Assembly (NCBI RefSeq): GCF_018866305.1
Contig: NZ_CP076456.1
Coordinates: 3,472,001-3,536,000, forward strand
Direction: 5' to 3'
Source: Arthrobacter sunyaminii
Lineage (GTDB): Bacteria; Actinomycetota; Actinomycetes; Actinomycetales; Micrococcaceae
Length of the DNA stretch: 64,000 nt
This document shows positions 1 to 8,635 of the stretch, one piece after another. Within the stretch, counting starts at the first letter, position 1. Each line of letters starts with the position of its first letter. Under the pieces are notes generated by a model. It searched no databases and had not been told where the DNA came from. It worked only from the letters and a program-made list of their open reading frames with translations. The position numbers were made by a program, and so were the translations under genes.

Positions 1-617
1 TCCACCAACAGCGTTTCCATCCGGTGTTCGGCAGCTTCCTGGGCCAGCCAGCACGAAAGGGTGGAGGCCCCGGCTCCCCCGCTTCCGCCCACGACTCCCA
101 GCACAAAGCCCGAATTGTGTTCTCGCCGGCGACCAAGGTATTCCGCCAACCAGCCCGAAGCCGCCGGAAGCACGGCTACGCGCGCGGCTTCGAGCCGGGC
201 TGCCTGCTTCCACAAATCCGTGTCCTGCTCGAAGCCCACCAGGATGGTTTCCGCCCGTCGACGCCGGTTCCTGTCCGGTGACATACGGTGTCCAGGTCCC
301 ACACCCGCCAGGTCGCTGCCCAAGAGCATCACTTCTGGGTTGCGCTGGAATGCGGCTGCTGCGTCCGGCATCACTTCCAACTCCACGCCCGCTGCCGCAG
401 CAATTCTGGCCACCTCATCCTGGATCCGCTGGGATGCACTGATCAGGATGACCGGCGCCGAGGTGCTTGGACCGCGGGCCGTTGAATGGGACGGGGCACT
501 CTCCGTGCGCAGGTTAAACCGAGCCGGTGCCCGTGTGTGTTCCGCCGGGAACTGCGCCCGCAGCGCGCGTGCCTTCCGGTGCCCGGAGGACGGCACCCAC
601 AGTTGTTCTTCGCTCAT
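1..617 (-). CDS. ssd: Septum-site-determining / CpaE-like P-loop ATPase, partial (N-terminal part only)
   Basis: The minus-strand frame opens at ATG 617 (MSEEQLWVPSSGHRKAR) and runs without a stop off the left edge, so about 205 N-terminal residues are visible. A receiver-like region (ISASQRIQDEVARIAAAAG) is followed, next to the edge, by GVVGGSGGAGAST, a deviant Walker A of the MinD/ParA superfamily. Actinobacterial homologues (M. tuberculosis Rv3660c, Ssd; CpaE/TadZ) lie upstream of tad/flp secretion genes, and Ssd affects septum placement. If that arrangement holds, tadA-type genes should follow beyond the edge. The family call is firm. The choice between septum control and Flp-pilus localisation is inference, because the ATPase core is missing. 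Confidence 0.82.
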   Translation of the reverse strand, partial: MSEEQLWVPSSGHRKARALRAQFPAEHTRAPARFNLRTESAPSHSTARGPSTSAPVILISASQRIQDEVARIAAAAGVELEVMPDAAAAFQRNPEVMLLGSDLAGVGPGHRMSPDRNRRRRAETILVGFEQDTDLWKQAARLEAARVAVLPAASGWLAEYLGRRREHNSGFVLGVVGGSGGAGASTLSCWLAQEAAEHRMETLLV

Positions 618-804
618 GCTCCCAGAGTTGCCCAGCCGCAGCAGCAGTACAGCGGACCACTGCAGCGCTGGGGACAAGCCGAGGTTGCCCGTACGGTGTG
701 GAGGACGGGCGTGAAGGAACACAGCGCCGGCAGCCCGCGTGGGAGGATGGAGGGGCTACATCCGCGGTGAAAACAGAAGTGGAACAGGAAGGTATGCCGG
801 ACGC

Positions 805-1596
805 ATGACGTACCTGCAGATCAACGGCATGGACCTTTATGCAGAGGTTGCCGGCGACGGCGCCCCTGTTCTCCTGCTCCACGGCGGCTTCTGCTCCCTG
901 GAAGCGATGCGGGAGCTCTCCGATTCCCTGGTCCCGCACTATCGGGTGCATGCCTTCGAGCGTCCCGGCCACGGCCGCTCCGCCGACATCGACGGCGAAT
1001 ACAGCTACGCCCGCGGACTGGCTGACACGCTGGCCTACCTCGACAGCCAGAACCTCGAAGCTGTCCATGTCATCGGTTACAGCGACGGCGCCATCCTTGG
1101 GTTGCTGCTCGCACTAGAGCATCCGGGGCGTGTCCGCTCCCTCACGGCCATCAGCGCCAACCTGGATCCCTCTGCCTTCAGCACCGACGAAGAGCACCAA
1201 TCGCTGGTGCTCACACCGGCGCGGCAGAGTCCTGTCCACACCGCTGGCGGACCCGACGGCGACGGCGCATCCGCTTCGGCCGCCAAACCCGACGTCGAAC
1301 GCCTGCACTACGAACGGCTGTCACCCGACGGCCCGGAGCACGCCGACGTCGTCCTCAATAAGCTGTTCCGGCTCTGGACCACGGAACCGAACATCCCGGC
1401 AGCGGACCTTACCCGCATCACCGCTCCCGTCCTGATCATGGCCGCGGACCGCGACTCGATTCGGCCGGACCACACCCTCCTGATGGCAGCCTCCATTCCC
1501 GGCGCCCGGCTGTGCATAGTGCCGGGCGCATCGCACGGATTGGTGGCCGAGCACCCGAAGCTGATCAGCACCGTGATCCGCGGCTTCCTGCCCTAG
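805..1596 (+). CDS. Alpha/beta-fold hydrolase
   Basis: A 263-residue cytosolic hydrolase starting MTYLQINGMDLYAEVAGDG. The oxyanion segment is LLLHGGF (residues 23-29). The nucleophile elbow is GYSDGA with Ser93. The acid is probably Asp215 (AADRDS) and the base His244 (GASHG), a complete catalytic triad. A polar, poorly conserved stretch at about 130-160 lies where the cap domain is expected. I chose ATG 805 over an in-frame start at 739 because AGGAAGG lies about 12 bases upstream and family similarity begins here. The gene stands alone between ssd (divergent) and the iron operon (convergent). The substrate cannot be inferred; an epoxide hydrolase or a simple esterase are both possible. Confidence 0.85.
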   Translation: MTYLQINGMDLYAEVAGDGAPVLLLHGGFCSLEAMRELSDSLVPHYRVHAFERPGHGRSADIDGEYSYARGLADTLAYLDSQNLEAVHVIGYSDGAILGLLLALEHPGRVRSLTAISANLDPSAFSTDEEHQSLVLTPARQSPVHTAGGPDGDGASASAAKPDVERLHYERLSPDGPEHADVVLNKLFRLWTTEPNIPAADLTRITAPVLIMAADRDSIRPDHTLLMAASIPGARLCIVPGASHGLVAEHPKLISTVIRGFLP

Positions 1597-1621
1597 TCAG
1601 CTGGTCAGCAGCCGGCACCGC

Positions 1622-3727
1622 CTAGCGTGAGCGGCGCAGCAGCCAGACGAAGTACGGCGCGCCGATTAGCGCAATCATCAGCCCCGCGGGAATAGAGGCG
1701 GGGGCGATGAGCGTGCGGCCCAGCGTATCCGCAACGCAGACGAGCAGTGCTCCGACCATCATGGACACGGGGATGAGGCGCCCGTGCCGCGCTCCGACCA
1801 AAGCCCGGGCAAGATGCGGAGCCACCAGGCCCACAAAGCCCACTGCTCCGACGGCGACCACACTGAGTGAAGCGAGGACGGCCGCGACGGACAGCACCCC
1901 GAGCCGGGTCCGTTCCAGCTGCACGCCGAGGATGCGCGGAGTGTCCTCATCCACCGCGAGGAGATCGAGCTGCCGCCGCATGCCAAACAGCAGCGGAACC
2001 GCGACAACGAGCGCGGCCGCGACCGGAACGACGTCGGGCAGCGTCCTTCCATATGTTGTGCCGGACAGCCAGGTGAGGATGCGCGGCGTATTCCATGGAT
2101 CGGCGCGGAGCAGGAAAAAGGTCGTCAGGGCGCTCAGCCCGTAGCCGCAGCCGATGCCGATCAGCACGAAACGGTCCGGCAGGAACCCGCCGCGCCAGGT
2201 CAGGAGGGCAATCAGGCCGAACGTGGCCAGTCCCGTCGCCACCGCGGTGAGGATCAGGAGGGACCGCCCGCCGCCGAGCATGGTGACGACTATGACGGCG
2301 CCGAGGCCCGCGCCGGCGGTGATGCCGAGGATGCCGGGTTCGGCGAGCGGATTGCGCACCGTGCTCTGCACCACGCAGCCGGCCAGCGCCAGTGCGGCAC
2401 CGGCCAGCAATGCTGCGGCCACACGCGGCATCCGGTCATCCAGCGCCCGCCCAATCAGGTCCGGTGCCGTGCCGTTCAGCCACAGGGCAACGTCGCCGGT
2501 GCGCAGCCACAGGCTGCCGGCGAGCAGGCCCGCCACAGCGGCGGCCGCGAGCAGGACGCCGGCACCGGCCAGCACCAGCACGAAGCGGCGACGGGTGCGC
2601 AGCCCGCCGCGTGCCTGCGGGGGCTGGCGGACCGGGCCGGAGTCCCGCAGCCGCAGCGCGAGCAGAACAATGACCACGGCCCCGAGCAGGGCGGTGGGGA
2701 TCCCGGTGGGAATGGACGAAGCACCTTCAGCCCCGAGGAGAGCCCGCAGGGTCGCGTCTGCCAGCAGGATCAGGAGTGAACCGAGGAGGCCGGACACGGG
2801 AATCAGGAAAACGTGGCGGTTCAGCACCGGGATCCGGCTGGCAAGCAGCCGCGCGAGTACCGGTGCCCCGAGACCGACAAAGGCGATCGGCCCTGCAAGC
2901 GTCACGGAGACGGCCGTGAGCACGACGGCGGCAACAACTGCGGCGATGCGGGTTGAACGGAGCGGCACGCCGAGCGAAAACGCGGTGTCATCGCCGAGGC
3001 CGAGCACGTCCAGGCGCCTGGCAAGCAGCAGGGCACCCGCGAGCGCGACAATGATGACCGGCGCTGCACGTACGGACGCGTCGAGGTTCAGCTGCGCCAG
3101 GGATCCGCTGCCCCAGGCAAAGAGACCTGTCGTGTTCTCCTTGAAGAGGATCAGGAGCATCGCGGTGGCCGCATCCAGGGCCATGGCGGTCGCGGACCCG
3201 GCAAGGATGAGCCGTGTGGTTCCCGAGCCGGCGGAAGTTCCGGCGAGACCCAGCACGAGTGCGGCAGCGGCCAGCCCGCCCACAAACGCGACGCCGCTGG
3301 ATGCCCAGAGCGGAACGGCCAAGCCAAAGGCGGCGACAATGGTGAGCGCGAAGTAGGAACCGGCGGTGACCGCGAGCGTGTCCGGCGACGCGAGGGTGTT
3401 CCGGGAGATCGACTGCAGCAGCGCTCCGGCAACCCCAAGCGCGAAACCGACCCCCACTCCGGCGAACAGACGCGGCAGGCGGGAACCGGTCAAAATGTCG
3501 CTGACCGGCACGCCGCCAATGTCCTCCCGGGCACCGCCGGCCAGGCGCACCAGATCCAGCATGCCAACACCGGACGTGCCCTGGGTCAGGTGCCACATGC
3601 CCACCAAAACGACGGCGGCGAGCAGGGCGGCCAATACGGCCGCCCCGCTCATCCCGGCGCGAAGACCGGCGTCCGGCACCGGAGCATGTCCGGTGCCGGA
3701 CGGTGCTGTTCGGGCGGAGTTGCTCAA
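1622..3727 (-). CDS. Iron-siderophore ABC transporter permease, fused double-length (FhuB-like)
   Basis: This 701-residue protein contains two FecCD-type permease halves, roughly residues 20-350 and 390-700, joined by a charged linker (LRLRDSGPVRQPPQARGG). Each half has about ten hydrophobic segments and repeats family motifs such as GSRLPR...GALLQ and FVGLVAPH or FVGLGAPV. E. coli FhuB has the same fused layout; most actinobacterial systems use two separate permeases. The ATG overlaps the end of the binding-protein gene by 4 bp (ATGA), so the two are probably translationally coupled. It is the last gene of the minus-strand iron operon and should form the membrane channel for Fe(III)-siderophore uptake. 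The particular siderophore is unknown. Confidence 0.9.
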   Translation of the reverse strand: MSNSARTAPSGTGHAPVPDAGLRAGMSGAAVLAALLAAVVLVGMWHLTQGTSGVGMLDLVRLAGGAREDIGGVPVSDILTGSRLPRLFAGVGVGFALGVAGALLQSISRNTLASPDTLAVTAGSYFALTIVAAFGLAVPLWASSGVAFVGGLAAAALVLGLAGTSAGSGTTRLILAGSATAMALDAATAMLLILFKENTTGLFAWGSGSLAQLNLDASVRAAPVIIVALAGALLLARRLDVLGLGDDTAFSLGVPLRSTRIAAVVAAVVLTAVSVTLAGPIAFVGLGAPVLARLLASRIPVLNRHVFLIPVSGLLGSLLILLADATLRALLGAEGASSIPTGIPTALLGAVVIVLLALRLRDSGPVRQPPQARGGLRTRRRFVLVLAGAGVLLAAAAVAGLLAGSLWLRTGDVALWLNGTAPDLIGRALDDRMPRVAAALLAGAALALAGCVVQSTVRNPLAEPGILGITAGAGLGAVIVVTMLGGGRSLLILTAVATGLATFGLIALLTWRGGFLPDRFVLIGIGCGYGLSALTTFFLLRADPWNTPRILTWLSGTTYGRTLPDVVPVAAALVVAVPLLFGMRRQLDLLAVDEDTPRILGVQLERTRLGVLSVAAVLASLSVVAVGAVGFVGLVAPHLARALVGARHGRLIPVSMMVGALLVCVADTLGRTLIAPASIPAGLMIALIGAPYFVWLLRRSR

Positions 3728-4782
3728 CCCTGCTCGGTAATGATGTTGACGTACGCGTCGATTGCCTGCTGGTTGGACAGCGGACCGCCGGCACCCCAGA
3801 CTCCTGCCGGGAACTCGTGCGCACGGCCTTCCTTCACGGCAGGAAGAGCGGTCCAGATCGGGCTCTTCTCGAACTCGCTGACATACCCGTCGGCACCCTC
3901 GTCGGCAGAGTAGAAGAAGGTGGCGTTGCCGACGGCGGTGAGGCCCTCGATATCCGTCTGGCCCAGACCGTACGAGGGATCGACGCCGCCGCTGCCGTAG
4001 GAGGCATCAATCTCGTCGGTCCAGGCAGCGGTGAGGCCAAGCTCCTCGCCCAGCGCGGTGAAGAGAGCACCCTCGCCGTACGGGCGGATCACCACGTTGC
4101 CGCCTTCCATCCATCCGTCGAAGAAGAGGAAGTCGGTGGTCGGCAGGTCAACGGCCTGGACCTTGTCCTTGGCAGCAGCCAGATGTGCGTCGAAGTCCCC
4201 CAGTACTTCGGCGGCACGATCGGTGCGGCCGGTCGCCTCGGCGATCATGTTGAACACGTTCTTCATGTTGCCGATCGGGTCCGCGCCGTCCGCGCCGACA
4301 GTGGCAAGCACGGGAACGCCGCGTTCCTCGAGCTGGGCGATGAGTTCATCGTCGGCGCTGTAGGCCTCGATGATGATCAGGTCAGGGTCCGCTGCGTAGA
4401 GTGCGTCCATGTCGGGTTCGCCGCGGGTGCCGATGTCGGCAACGCCCTCCGGGATGGTTTCGGCGCTTACGTACGTTCCGTAGCCCTCGGCGTCGGAGAC
4501 AGCCACAGGTGTTACGCACAGTGTGAGAGCGTCCTCGATCTGCTGCCACTCAAGCACCGCGATGCGCTCGGCGGGCTTGTCGAGCTCCACCGTGCGGCCC
4601 ACGCCGTCGGTCATTGAGACCGCATCGGTGGAGGTGGTCGTCGTGTCTGCCGCGCAGCTCTCGGACGTTGCGGCGGCGACATCGGCAGCTTCGCTGACCT
4701 CGGTGGTGCCGCAGGCGCTGAGGGCGAGGGCGGCGACGGCAAGTGTCGCGGCCGTGCTCGCAAAAGAACGGGAACGGATCAT
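3724..4782 (-). CDS. Iron-siderophore ABC transporter substrate-binding lipoprotein
   Basis: A 352-residue secreted lipoprotein. The signal peptide MIRSRSFASTAATLAVAALALSAC ends in a lipobox with Cys24. The mature part is a class III (FecB/BtuF-type) binding fold: ERIAVLEWQQIEDALTL, then DPDLIIIEAYSADDELIAQLEERGVPVLA, and a C-terminal lobe ending IWTALPAVKEGRAHEFP. It should capture the ferric siderophore outside the membrane and hand it to the fused permease. Four-base overlaps join it to the ATPase gene upstream and the permease gene downstream, which supports one transcript. A Ser/Thr/Ala-rich stretch after the lipid anchor (residues 25-55) is a typical flexible tether. Ligand specificity is not visible. 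Confidence 0.9.
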   Translation of the reverse strand: MIRSRSFASTAATLAVAALALSACGTTEVSEAADVAAATSESCAADTTTTSTDAVSMTDGVGRTVELDKPAERIAVLEWQQIEDALTLCVTPVAVSDAEGYGTYVSAETIPEGVADIGTRGEPDMDALYAADPDLIIIEAYSADDELIAQLEERGVPVLATVGADGADPIGNMKNVFNMIAEATGRTDRAAEVLGDFDAHLAAAKDKVQAVDLPTTDFLFFDGWMEGGNVVIRPYGEGALFTALGEELGLTAAWTDEIDASYGSGGVDPSYGLGQTDIEGLTAVGNATFFYSADEGADGYVSEFEKSPIWTALPAVKEGRAHEFPAGVWGAGGPLSNQQAIDAYVNIITEQG

Positions 4783-5672
4783 CGGTGGTCCTCTCGGGTG
4801 GCGCTCCGGGGCGGAGCAGGAACTTGGGTTGCGGTGCGGTTGGCATGGCGTCCAACGGGATCGATGCGCAGATGGTTAGTGCGCGGGTCGAGGGCGACCT
4901 CGACGGAGAGCTCGTACACTTCGCTGATGTTCGCGGCGGTCAGTACCTCGAGCGGGCTGCCGGAGGCGTGGATCCGGCCGTCCGACAGCAGGAGCAGGTG
5001 ATCGGCGATCCGGGCAGCGTGGTCGAGATCGTGCAGCACGATGCCGACAGCAACGCCGTGGTCATCCACGAGGTCGCGGACCAGATCGAGGGTCTCGATC
5101 TGGTAGCGGAGGTCAAGATGATTGGTTGGCTCATCCAGCAGGACGACGCCGGTCTCCTGCGCTACGCACGCGGCGAGCCAGACGCGCTGCACTTCGCCGC
5201 CGGAGAGTTCCCCGACCGGCCGCTGCGCCATGTCCATGACTCCGGTGGCGCGCAGGGCACGGTTCACGGCGCTGCGGTCCGCGGCGGAGAGGCCGGCAAA
5301 TCGCCGCCGGTACGGGTGGCGGCCGAAGGCAACCACCTCACTCACCGTCAAGCCCTGGGGAGCCGGCCGCGACTGGGCAAACAACGTGACCTCACGCGCG
5401 AACTCGCGCGCACTGAGCAGGGAAGCCTCGCATTCGGGCCGGTCGATTCCGCCGCCCAGCTTTACGGTCCCCCCGTCGACGCGGTGCAGACGTGCCAGGG
5501 AGCGCAGCAAGGTCGACTTCCCGCTGCCGTTTGGGCCGACAAGCGCGGTGACCCGGCCGGGTTCCAGCGTCAGCGAAACACCCTGGACCACGAGCGTGCT
5601 GCCGTAGCGGAGTACCAGATTCTCTCCGCGCATCGCCTGGAGCCGCGAGCATTGGTCTTGCACTGTGGACAT
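4779..5672 (-). CDS. Iron-siderophore ABC transporter ATP-binding protein
   Basis: A FepC/FhuC-type ATPase of 297 residues counted from ATG 5672. Motifs in order: Walker A GPNGSGKST, Q-loop TLFAQSRPAPQGLTV, signature LSGGEVQRV, Walker B VVLLDEPTNHLD, and switch His in VGIVLHDLD. The open frame extends upstream to a TTG at 5720, but the ATG (MSTVQDQCSRLQAMRGENL) has a modest AGG upstream and gives the usual family N terminus. It is the first gene of the operon, so the iron box at 5743-5761 controls all three genes. The C-terminal 30 residues are basic and Pro/Ala-rich and probably disordered. Confidence 0.88.
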   Translation of the reverse strand: MSTVQDQCSRLQAMRGENLVLRYGSTLVVQGVSLTLEPGRVTALVGPNGSGKSTLLRSLARLHRVDGGTVKLGGGIDRPECEASLLSAREFAREVTLFAQSRPAPQGLTVSEVVAFGRHPYRRRFAGLSAADRSAVNRALRATGVMDMAQRPVGELSGGEVQRVWLAACVAQETGVVLLDEPTNHLDLRYQIETLDLVRDLVDDHGVAVGIVLHDLDHAARIADHLLLLSDGRIHASGSPLEVLTAANISEVYELSVEVALDPRTNHLRIDPVGRHANRTATQVPAPPRSATREDHR

Positions 5673-5742
5673 AAGGAACCTGAATCGTCGCGGGCCTGAG
5701 GCGGGAGGGCGGCGTACCAATGGCGTTTACGGACCACGCGAG

Positions 5743-5765
5743 TTAGGGTTGCCAAACCTAATATA
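5743..5765 (-). promoter_or_regulatory. DtxR/IdeR-type iron box overlapping the -10 of the siderophore-uptake operon
   Basis: TTAGGGTTGCCAAACCTAA at 5743-5761 matches the 19-bp DtxR/IdeR consensus TTAGGTTAGGCTAACCTAA at 15 positions, with both outer TTAGG/CCTAA arms perfect. On the minus strand TATATT (5760-5765) is a plausible -10, so iron-loaded repressor would cover the transcription start. The first gene starts about 70 bases downstream. The site also lies about 100 bases upstream of the divergent polymerase gene; an effect on that gene is not evident. Confidence 0.8.
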
Positions 5766-5865
5766 AACGATACTGGTGTGACCTATGTAATGAGGAGTGA
5801 CGCACGTTTTTATTCGTCATGTTGGGTCGGCTGAAGCACCGCCGGCAGGCAGGGACAATGGAACC

Positions 5866-7581
5866 ATGTACGTTGTCCTCTCCGCCGCCGGGCCGGCCTC
5901 CCCCGCCGGGTCCCTTTTGCTGCAGGAAATGGACGACGCCGGGCAGCCCGGCGCAGCACCCGCCGTCGTCGCCCCCGGGCACTTGGCCGCCGCGGTGCGG
6001 CATTACGAGGAACGGCCGCAGAACGTCCGCTGGGTTTTCGGCAGCACACGGGACATCTATCCCCGTCTGCTGGACGCCGGGGTCACCGTGGAACGCAGCC
6101 ATGATCTGGCCCTGGTCCGCGGGATCCTGCGTTTTTCCGAAGCCGTGCCGGCGTCCCCTTATATCGACAAACTGCGTGCCGAGACGCCGGGCGAGGATGC
6201 GGACCTGCTCCCGCGCCAGCTGCTGCCGGTCCAGCCGGCACCGAACCAGAGCTCGCTTTTTGAGGACCTCGAGGGTTTCGACGCCCTGGCCGGCAGGCGC
6301 GGTCCGTCGCCGGAGGACCAGGCGGCCGAGCTGCAGGACCAACTGGCGGCCGTCGCGGCTTCCTCCGCCCCAGGCCGGCTGGCACTGCTGCTGGCCGCCG
6401 AATCCGCCGGCGGCCTGATTGCCGTGGAAATGGAACACGCCGGCCTGCCCTGGCGCCGCGATATTCACGAAGCCATGCTGGAGGCCGAGCTGGGGCCGCG
6501 CCCGCCCGAGGGGCAGCATCCGGTGCGGCTGGAACAGCTCGCAGCAGAGCTGCGGGACAAACTGGGGAACCCGGGGTTCAATCCGGATTCGCCGCAGGAA
6601 CTGCTGCGCGCCCTGCACCGGGCCGGCATCGAGGTGAAATCCACCCGCTCCTGGGAGCTGCAGCAGCATGAACACCCCGCCATTGCTCCGCTGCTGGAAT
6701 ACAAGCGGCTCTCGCGGCTGCTGAACGCCAACGGCTGGACCTGGCTGGATGCCTGGGTGGACGGCGGCAGGTTCCGGCCCGAATACGTGGTGGGCGGGGT
6801 GGTCTCCGGCCGGTGGGCCTCCCGCGGCGGCGGTGCCCTGCAGATTCCCAAGTACGTGCGTGATGCGGTGCGCCCGGATCCGGGTTACCGGTTGATTGTC
6901 GCCGATGCCGCGCAGCTGGAACCCCGGGTGCTGGCCGCTCTGGGCCGAGACAATGCCCTGGCTGCCGCGGCCCGCGGAAAGGACCTGTACCAGGGCATCG
7001 CGGACCAGAACTTCAACGGCGACCGGGCGCTGGCCAAAATGGCCATGCTCGGTGCCATGTACGGTGCCACTTCGGGTGAAGCCGGCCGGCTGATGCCCGC
7101 CCTGACCCGGTCCTACCCGCAGGCAATTGGAGTGGTGGAGCGCGGTGCCCGGGCAGGGGAAGCCGGAAAGACGGTCAGCAGCCATTTGGGCCGCACCTCG
7201 CCGCCGGTCTCCGAACGCTGGCTGCGTGCCCAGCAGACCGCGTCCGCCGAGGAACAGCGCCGCGCCGATTCCCTCGCCCGCTCCCAGGGCCGGTTCACCC
7301 GCAACTTTGTAGTGCAGTCCACAGCGGCGGAATGGGCGCTGTGCTGGCTGGCGGAAATACGACGGCGGCTGCGGGCGGCGTCGTCCTCCTCCCCGGCGGG
7401 GCAGCTGGTCTTTTTCCTGCATGACGAAGTGATGCTTCATGTGCCCGCTGACCGGGCAGATGAGGTCAGCGCCCTGGTCACCGAGGCCGCTGCGGCAGCC
7501 ACCCGCCTGCTGTTCGGCCGGATCCCGCTGGAATTCCCGGTGGTGGCCGTAACCGTGGATTCCTACGCCGAAGCCAAGTAA
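5866..7581 (+). CDS. Short family-A DNA polymerase (annotated in relatives as bifunctional 3'-5' exonuclease/DNA polymerase)
   Basis: A 571-residue homologue of the C-terminal two thirds of DNA polymerase I. Polymerase motif A is VADAAQLEPRVLA (canonical DYSQIELR), motif B is DRALAKMAMLGAMYG, and motif C is FFLHDEVMLH with the HDE triad. In motif B the usual Phe of the R-x3-K-x3-F pattern is Leu. The N-terminal 200 residues stand where the exonuclease domain would be, but I do not see DxE-type metal ligands, so proofreading is doubtful. There is no 5'-nuclease domain. ATG 5866 (MYVVLS) is preferred over an upstream in-frame start because the protein similarity begins there. The gene is monocistronic and converges with the CPBP gene, overlapping it by 19 bp. 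A role in repair synthesis is inferred from the family. Confidence 0.85.
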   Translation: MYVVLSAAGPASPAGSLLLQEMDDAGQPGAAPAVVAPGHLAAAVRHYEERPQNVRWVFGSTRDIYPRLLDAGVTVERSHDLALVRGILRFSEAVPASPYIDKLRAETPGEDADLLPRQLLPVQPAPNQSSLFEDLEGFDALAGRRGPSPEDQAAELQDQLAAVAASSAPGRLALLLAAESAGGLIAVEMEHAGLPWRRDIHEAMLEAELGPRPPEGQHPVRLEQLAAELRDKLGNPGFNPDSPQELLRALHRAGIEVKSTRSWELQQHEHPAIAPLLEYKRLSRLLNANGWTWLDAWVDGGRFRPEYVVGGVVSGRWASRGGGALQIPKYVRDAVRPDPGYRLIVADAAQLEPRVLAALGRDNALAAAARGKDLYQGIADQNFNGDRALAKMAMLGAMYGATSGEAGRLMPALTRSYPQAIGVVERGARAGEAGKTVSSHLGRTSPPVSERWLRAQQTASAEEQRRADSLARSQGRFTRNFVVQSTAAEWALCWLAEIRRRLRAASSSSPAGQLVFFLHDEVMLHVPADRADEVSALVTEAAAAATRLLFGRIPLEFPVVAVTVDSYAEAK

Positions 7582-8504
7582 CGCTCCGCCGCACGCGACG
7601 GCACAGGAGCCGGGAACCAACGGATGACGATCAGGGAGTAGGCCAACAGGAAGGCCAGCGAGAAGGGCAGGGCGGCCCACGGCAGGTCGGTGGCATTGAG
7701 GTCCCCGAAGCCCGCCGCGCCCAGGCCGAACGCTCCCAGGTTGTTGATGACGTGCAGCGCGATCGCTGCTTCCAGCCCGCCGGTGCGCCAGGTGATCCAG
7801 CCGGCCGCGACGGCAAAGGCAGCCACGTCAATCTGCCCCGCCGGTCCGTAGCCGTGGCCAAGGACAAAGAGGGGAACCGGCAGCAGAATGGCGAAGGCCG
7901 GATGGCGCAGCCAGGAACCGATGCCCTGCATCAGCAGACCGCGGAACACATACTCCTCAGCAGTTGCCTGCACTGGCACCAGCGCCAGGACCACCAGCAG
8001 CAGAAGCCAGACATCACCGGGGTTTGGTCTCCCGTCCGGGACTCCGCCGCTTCCTCGCAAGGACTCCGGCACCAGCAGGCTCAGGGCGTTCAAAGCCGCG
8101 AACAGGCCGGCCGCGAGGACGAGCGGCTTGGGAAACAACCGCCAGCGCAGCCGGCCGGTGACCGAAGAGAGAGTTCCGGCGGAACGCCTGCCGCCCCACC
8201 GCACGCCCAGTGCCGCCGCGGGCCAGAGCAGGCAGACGGTTCCGAGCAGAAAGGCGAGCTGCACCGGGTCCCCGAGGTCTGATTGCGCTGACAATGCCCG
8301 GTCAACCATGGCGGAAACCTCCGGCACAAAGATCCCCACCACCGCTGTTATCCCCATCGACAGCATGCTCAGGACAAAGAACAGGACAACCATGACCAAC
8401 ACCGTGGTCAGCGGATGCCACCAGCGGTAGCCGGGCAGGGAGCGGGGCAGGCGGTGAAAGGGATAGGCGGGAGCGGCGGCAGGATGATCAGCAGAGAAAG
8501 TCAT
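7563..8504 (-). CDS. CPBP-family intramembrane glutamic metalloprotease
   Basis: A membrane protein of 313 residues from ATG 8504 (MTFSADHPAAAPAYPFH). It has about eight hydrophobic segments. The three CPBP (Abi/Rce1) motifs are present: EEYVFRG (EExxxR), FVLGH (FxxxH) and HVINN (HxxxN). These residues form the catalytic site in Rce1-like proteases. In bacteria, members serve in bacteriocin immunity, protein processing or unknown roles; nothing in the neighbourhood points to a bacteriocin. The 3' end overlaps the convergent polymerase gene. An upstream start at 8570 would only add a Gly/Ala/Pro-rich leader and is less likely. Confidence 0.85.
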   Translation of the reverse strand: MTFSADHPAAAPAYPFHRLPRSLPGYRWWHPLTTVLVMVVLFFVLSMLSMGITAVVGIFVPEVSAMVDRALSAQSDLGDPVQLAFLLGTVCLLWPAAALGVRWGGRRSAGTLSSVTGRLRWRLFPKPLVLAAGLFAALNALSLLVPESLRGSGGVPDGRPNPGDVWLLLLVVLALVPVQATAEEYVFRGLLMQGIGSWLRHPAFAILLPVPLFVLGHGYGPAGQIDVAAFAVAAGWITWRTGGLEAAIALHVINNLGAFGLGAAGFGDLNATDLPWAALPFSLAFLLAYSLIVIRWFPAPVPSRAAERYLASA

Positions 8505-8599
8505 GCTCCCAGCCTGCCCGCCCGGCGCCGCGTTCCGCTTCGGCCCATCGGCTCCCGCCACCAGCCACATGACGGAAAAGACTTCATGCTTTTGGCTAA

Positions 8600-8628
8600 T
8601 TGTTCTCCGGCAGACCGCTCACTAGGAT
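8600..8628 (+). promoter_or_regulatory. Promoter of the two-component operon, probably giving a leaderless mRNA
   Basis: TTGTTC (8600-8605), a 17-bp spacer and TAGGAT (8623-8628) make a good sigma-70-type promoter. The -10 is followed by 7 bases and then ATG 8636, so transcription should begin at or next to the start codon. The AGGA inside the -10 could also be read as a Shine-Dalgarno, but it would not be in the transcript if this promoter is used. Confidence 0.6.
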
Positions 8629-8635
8629 TTCTAGA

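Noticed and set aside
2154..3356. A 400-codon plus-strand frame opposite the permease gene
   Set aside because: Arg/Ser/Ala-rich antisense shadow with no conserved motif; the minus strand encodes a clear FecCD permease.
5673..5720. TTG start for the iron ATPase at 5720
   Set aside because: ATG 5672 gives the standard FepC-type N terminus; the extension is Pro/Arg-rich and has no clear ribosome site.
5758..7680. A 640-codon minus-strand open frame opposite the DNA polymerase gene
   Set aside because: Gly/Arg/Gln-rich shadow of the polymerase frame; it ends inside the iron box and has no ribosome site.
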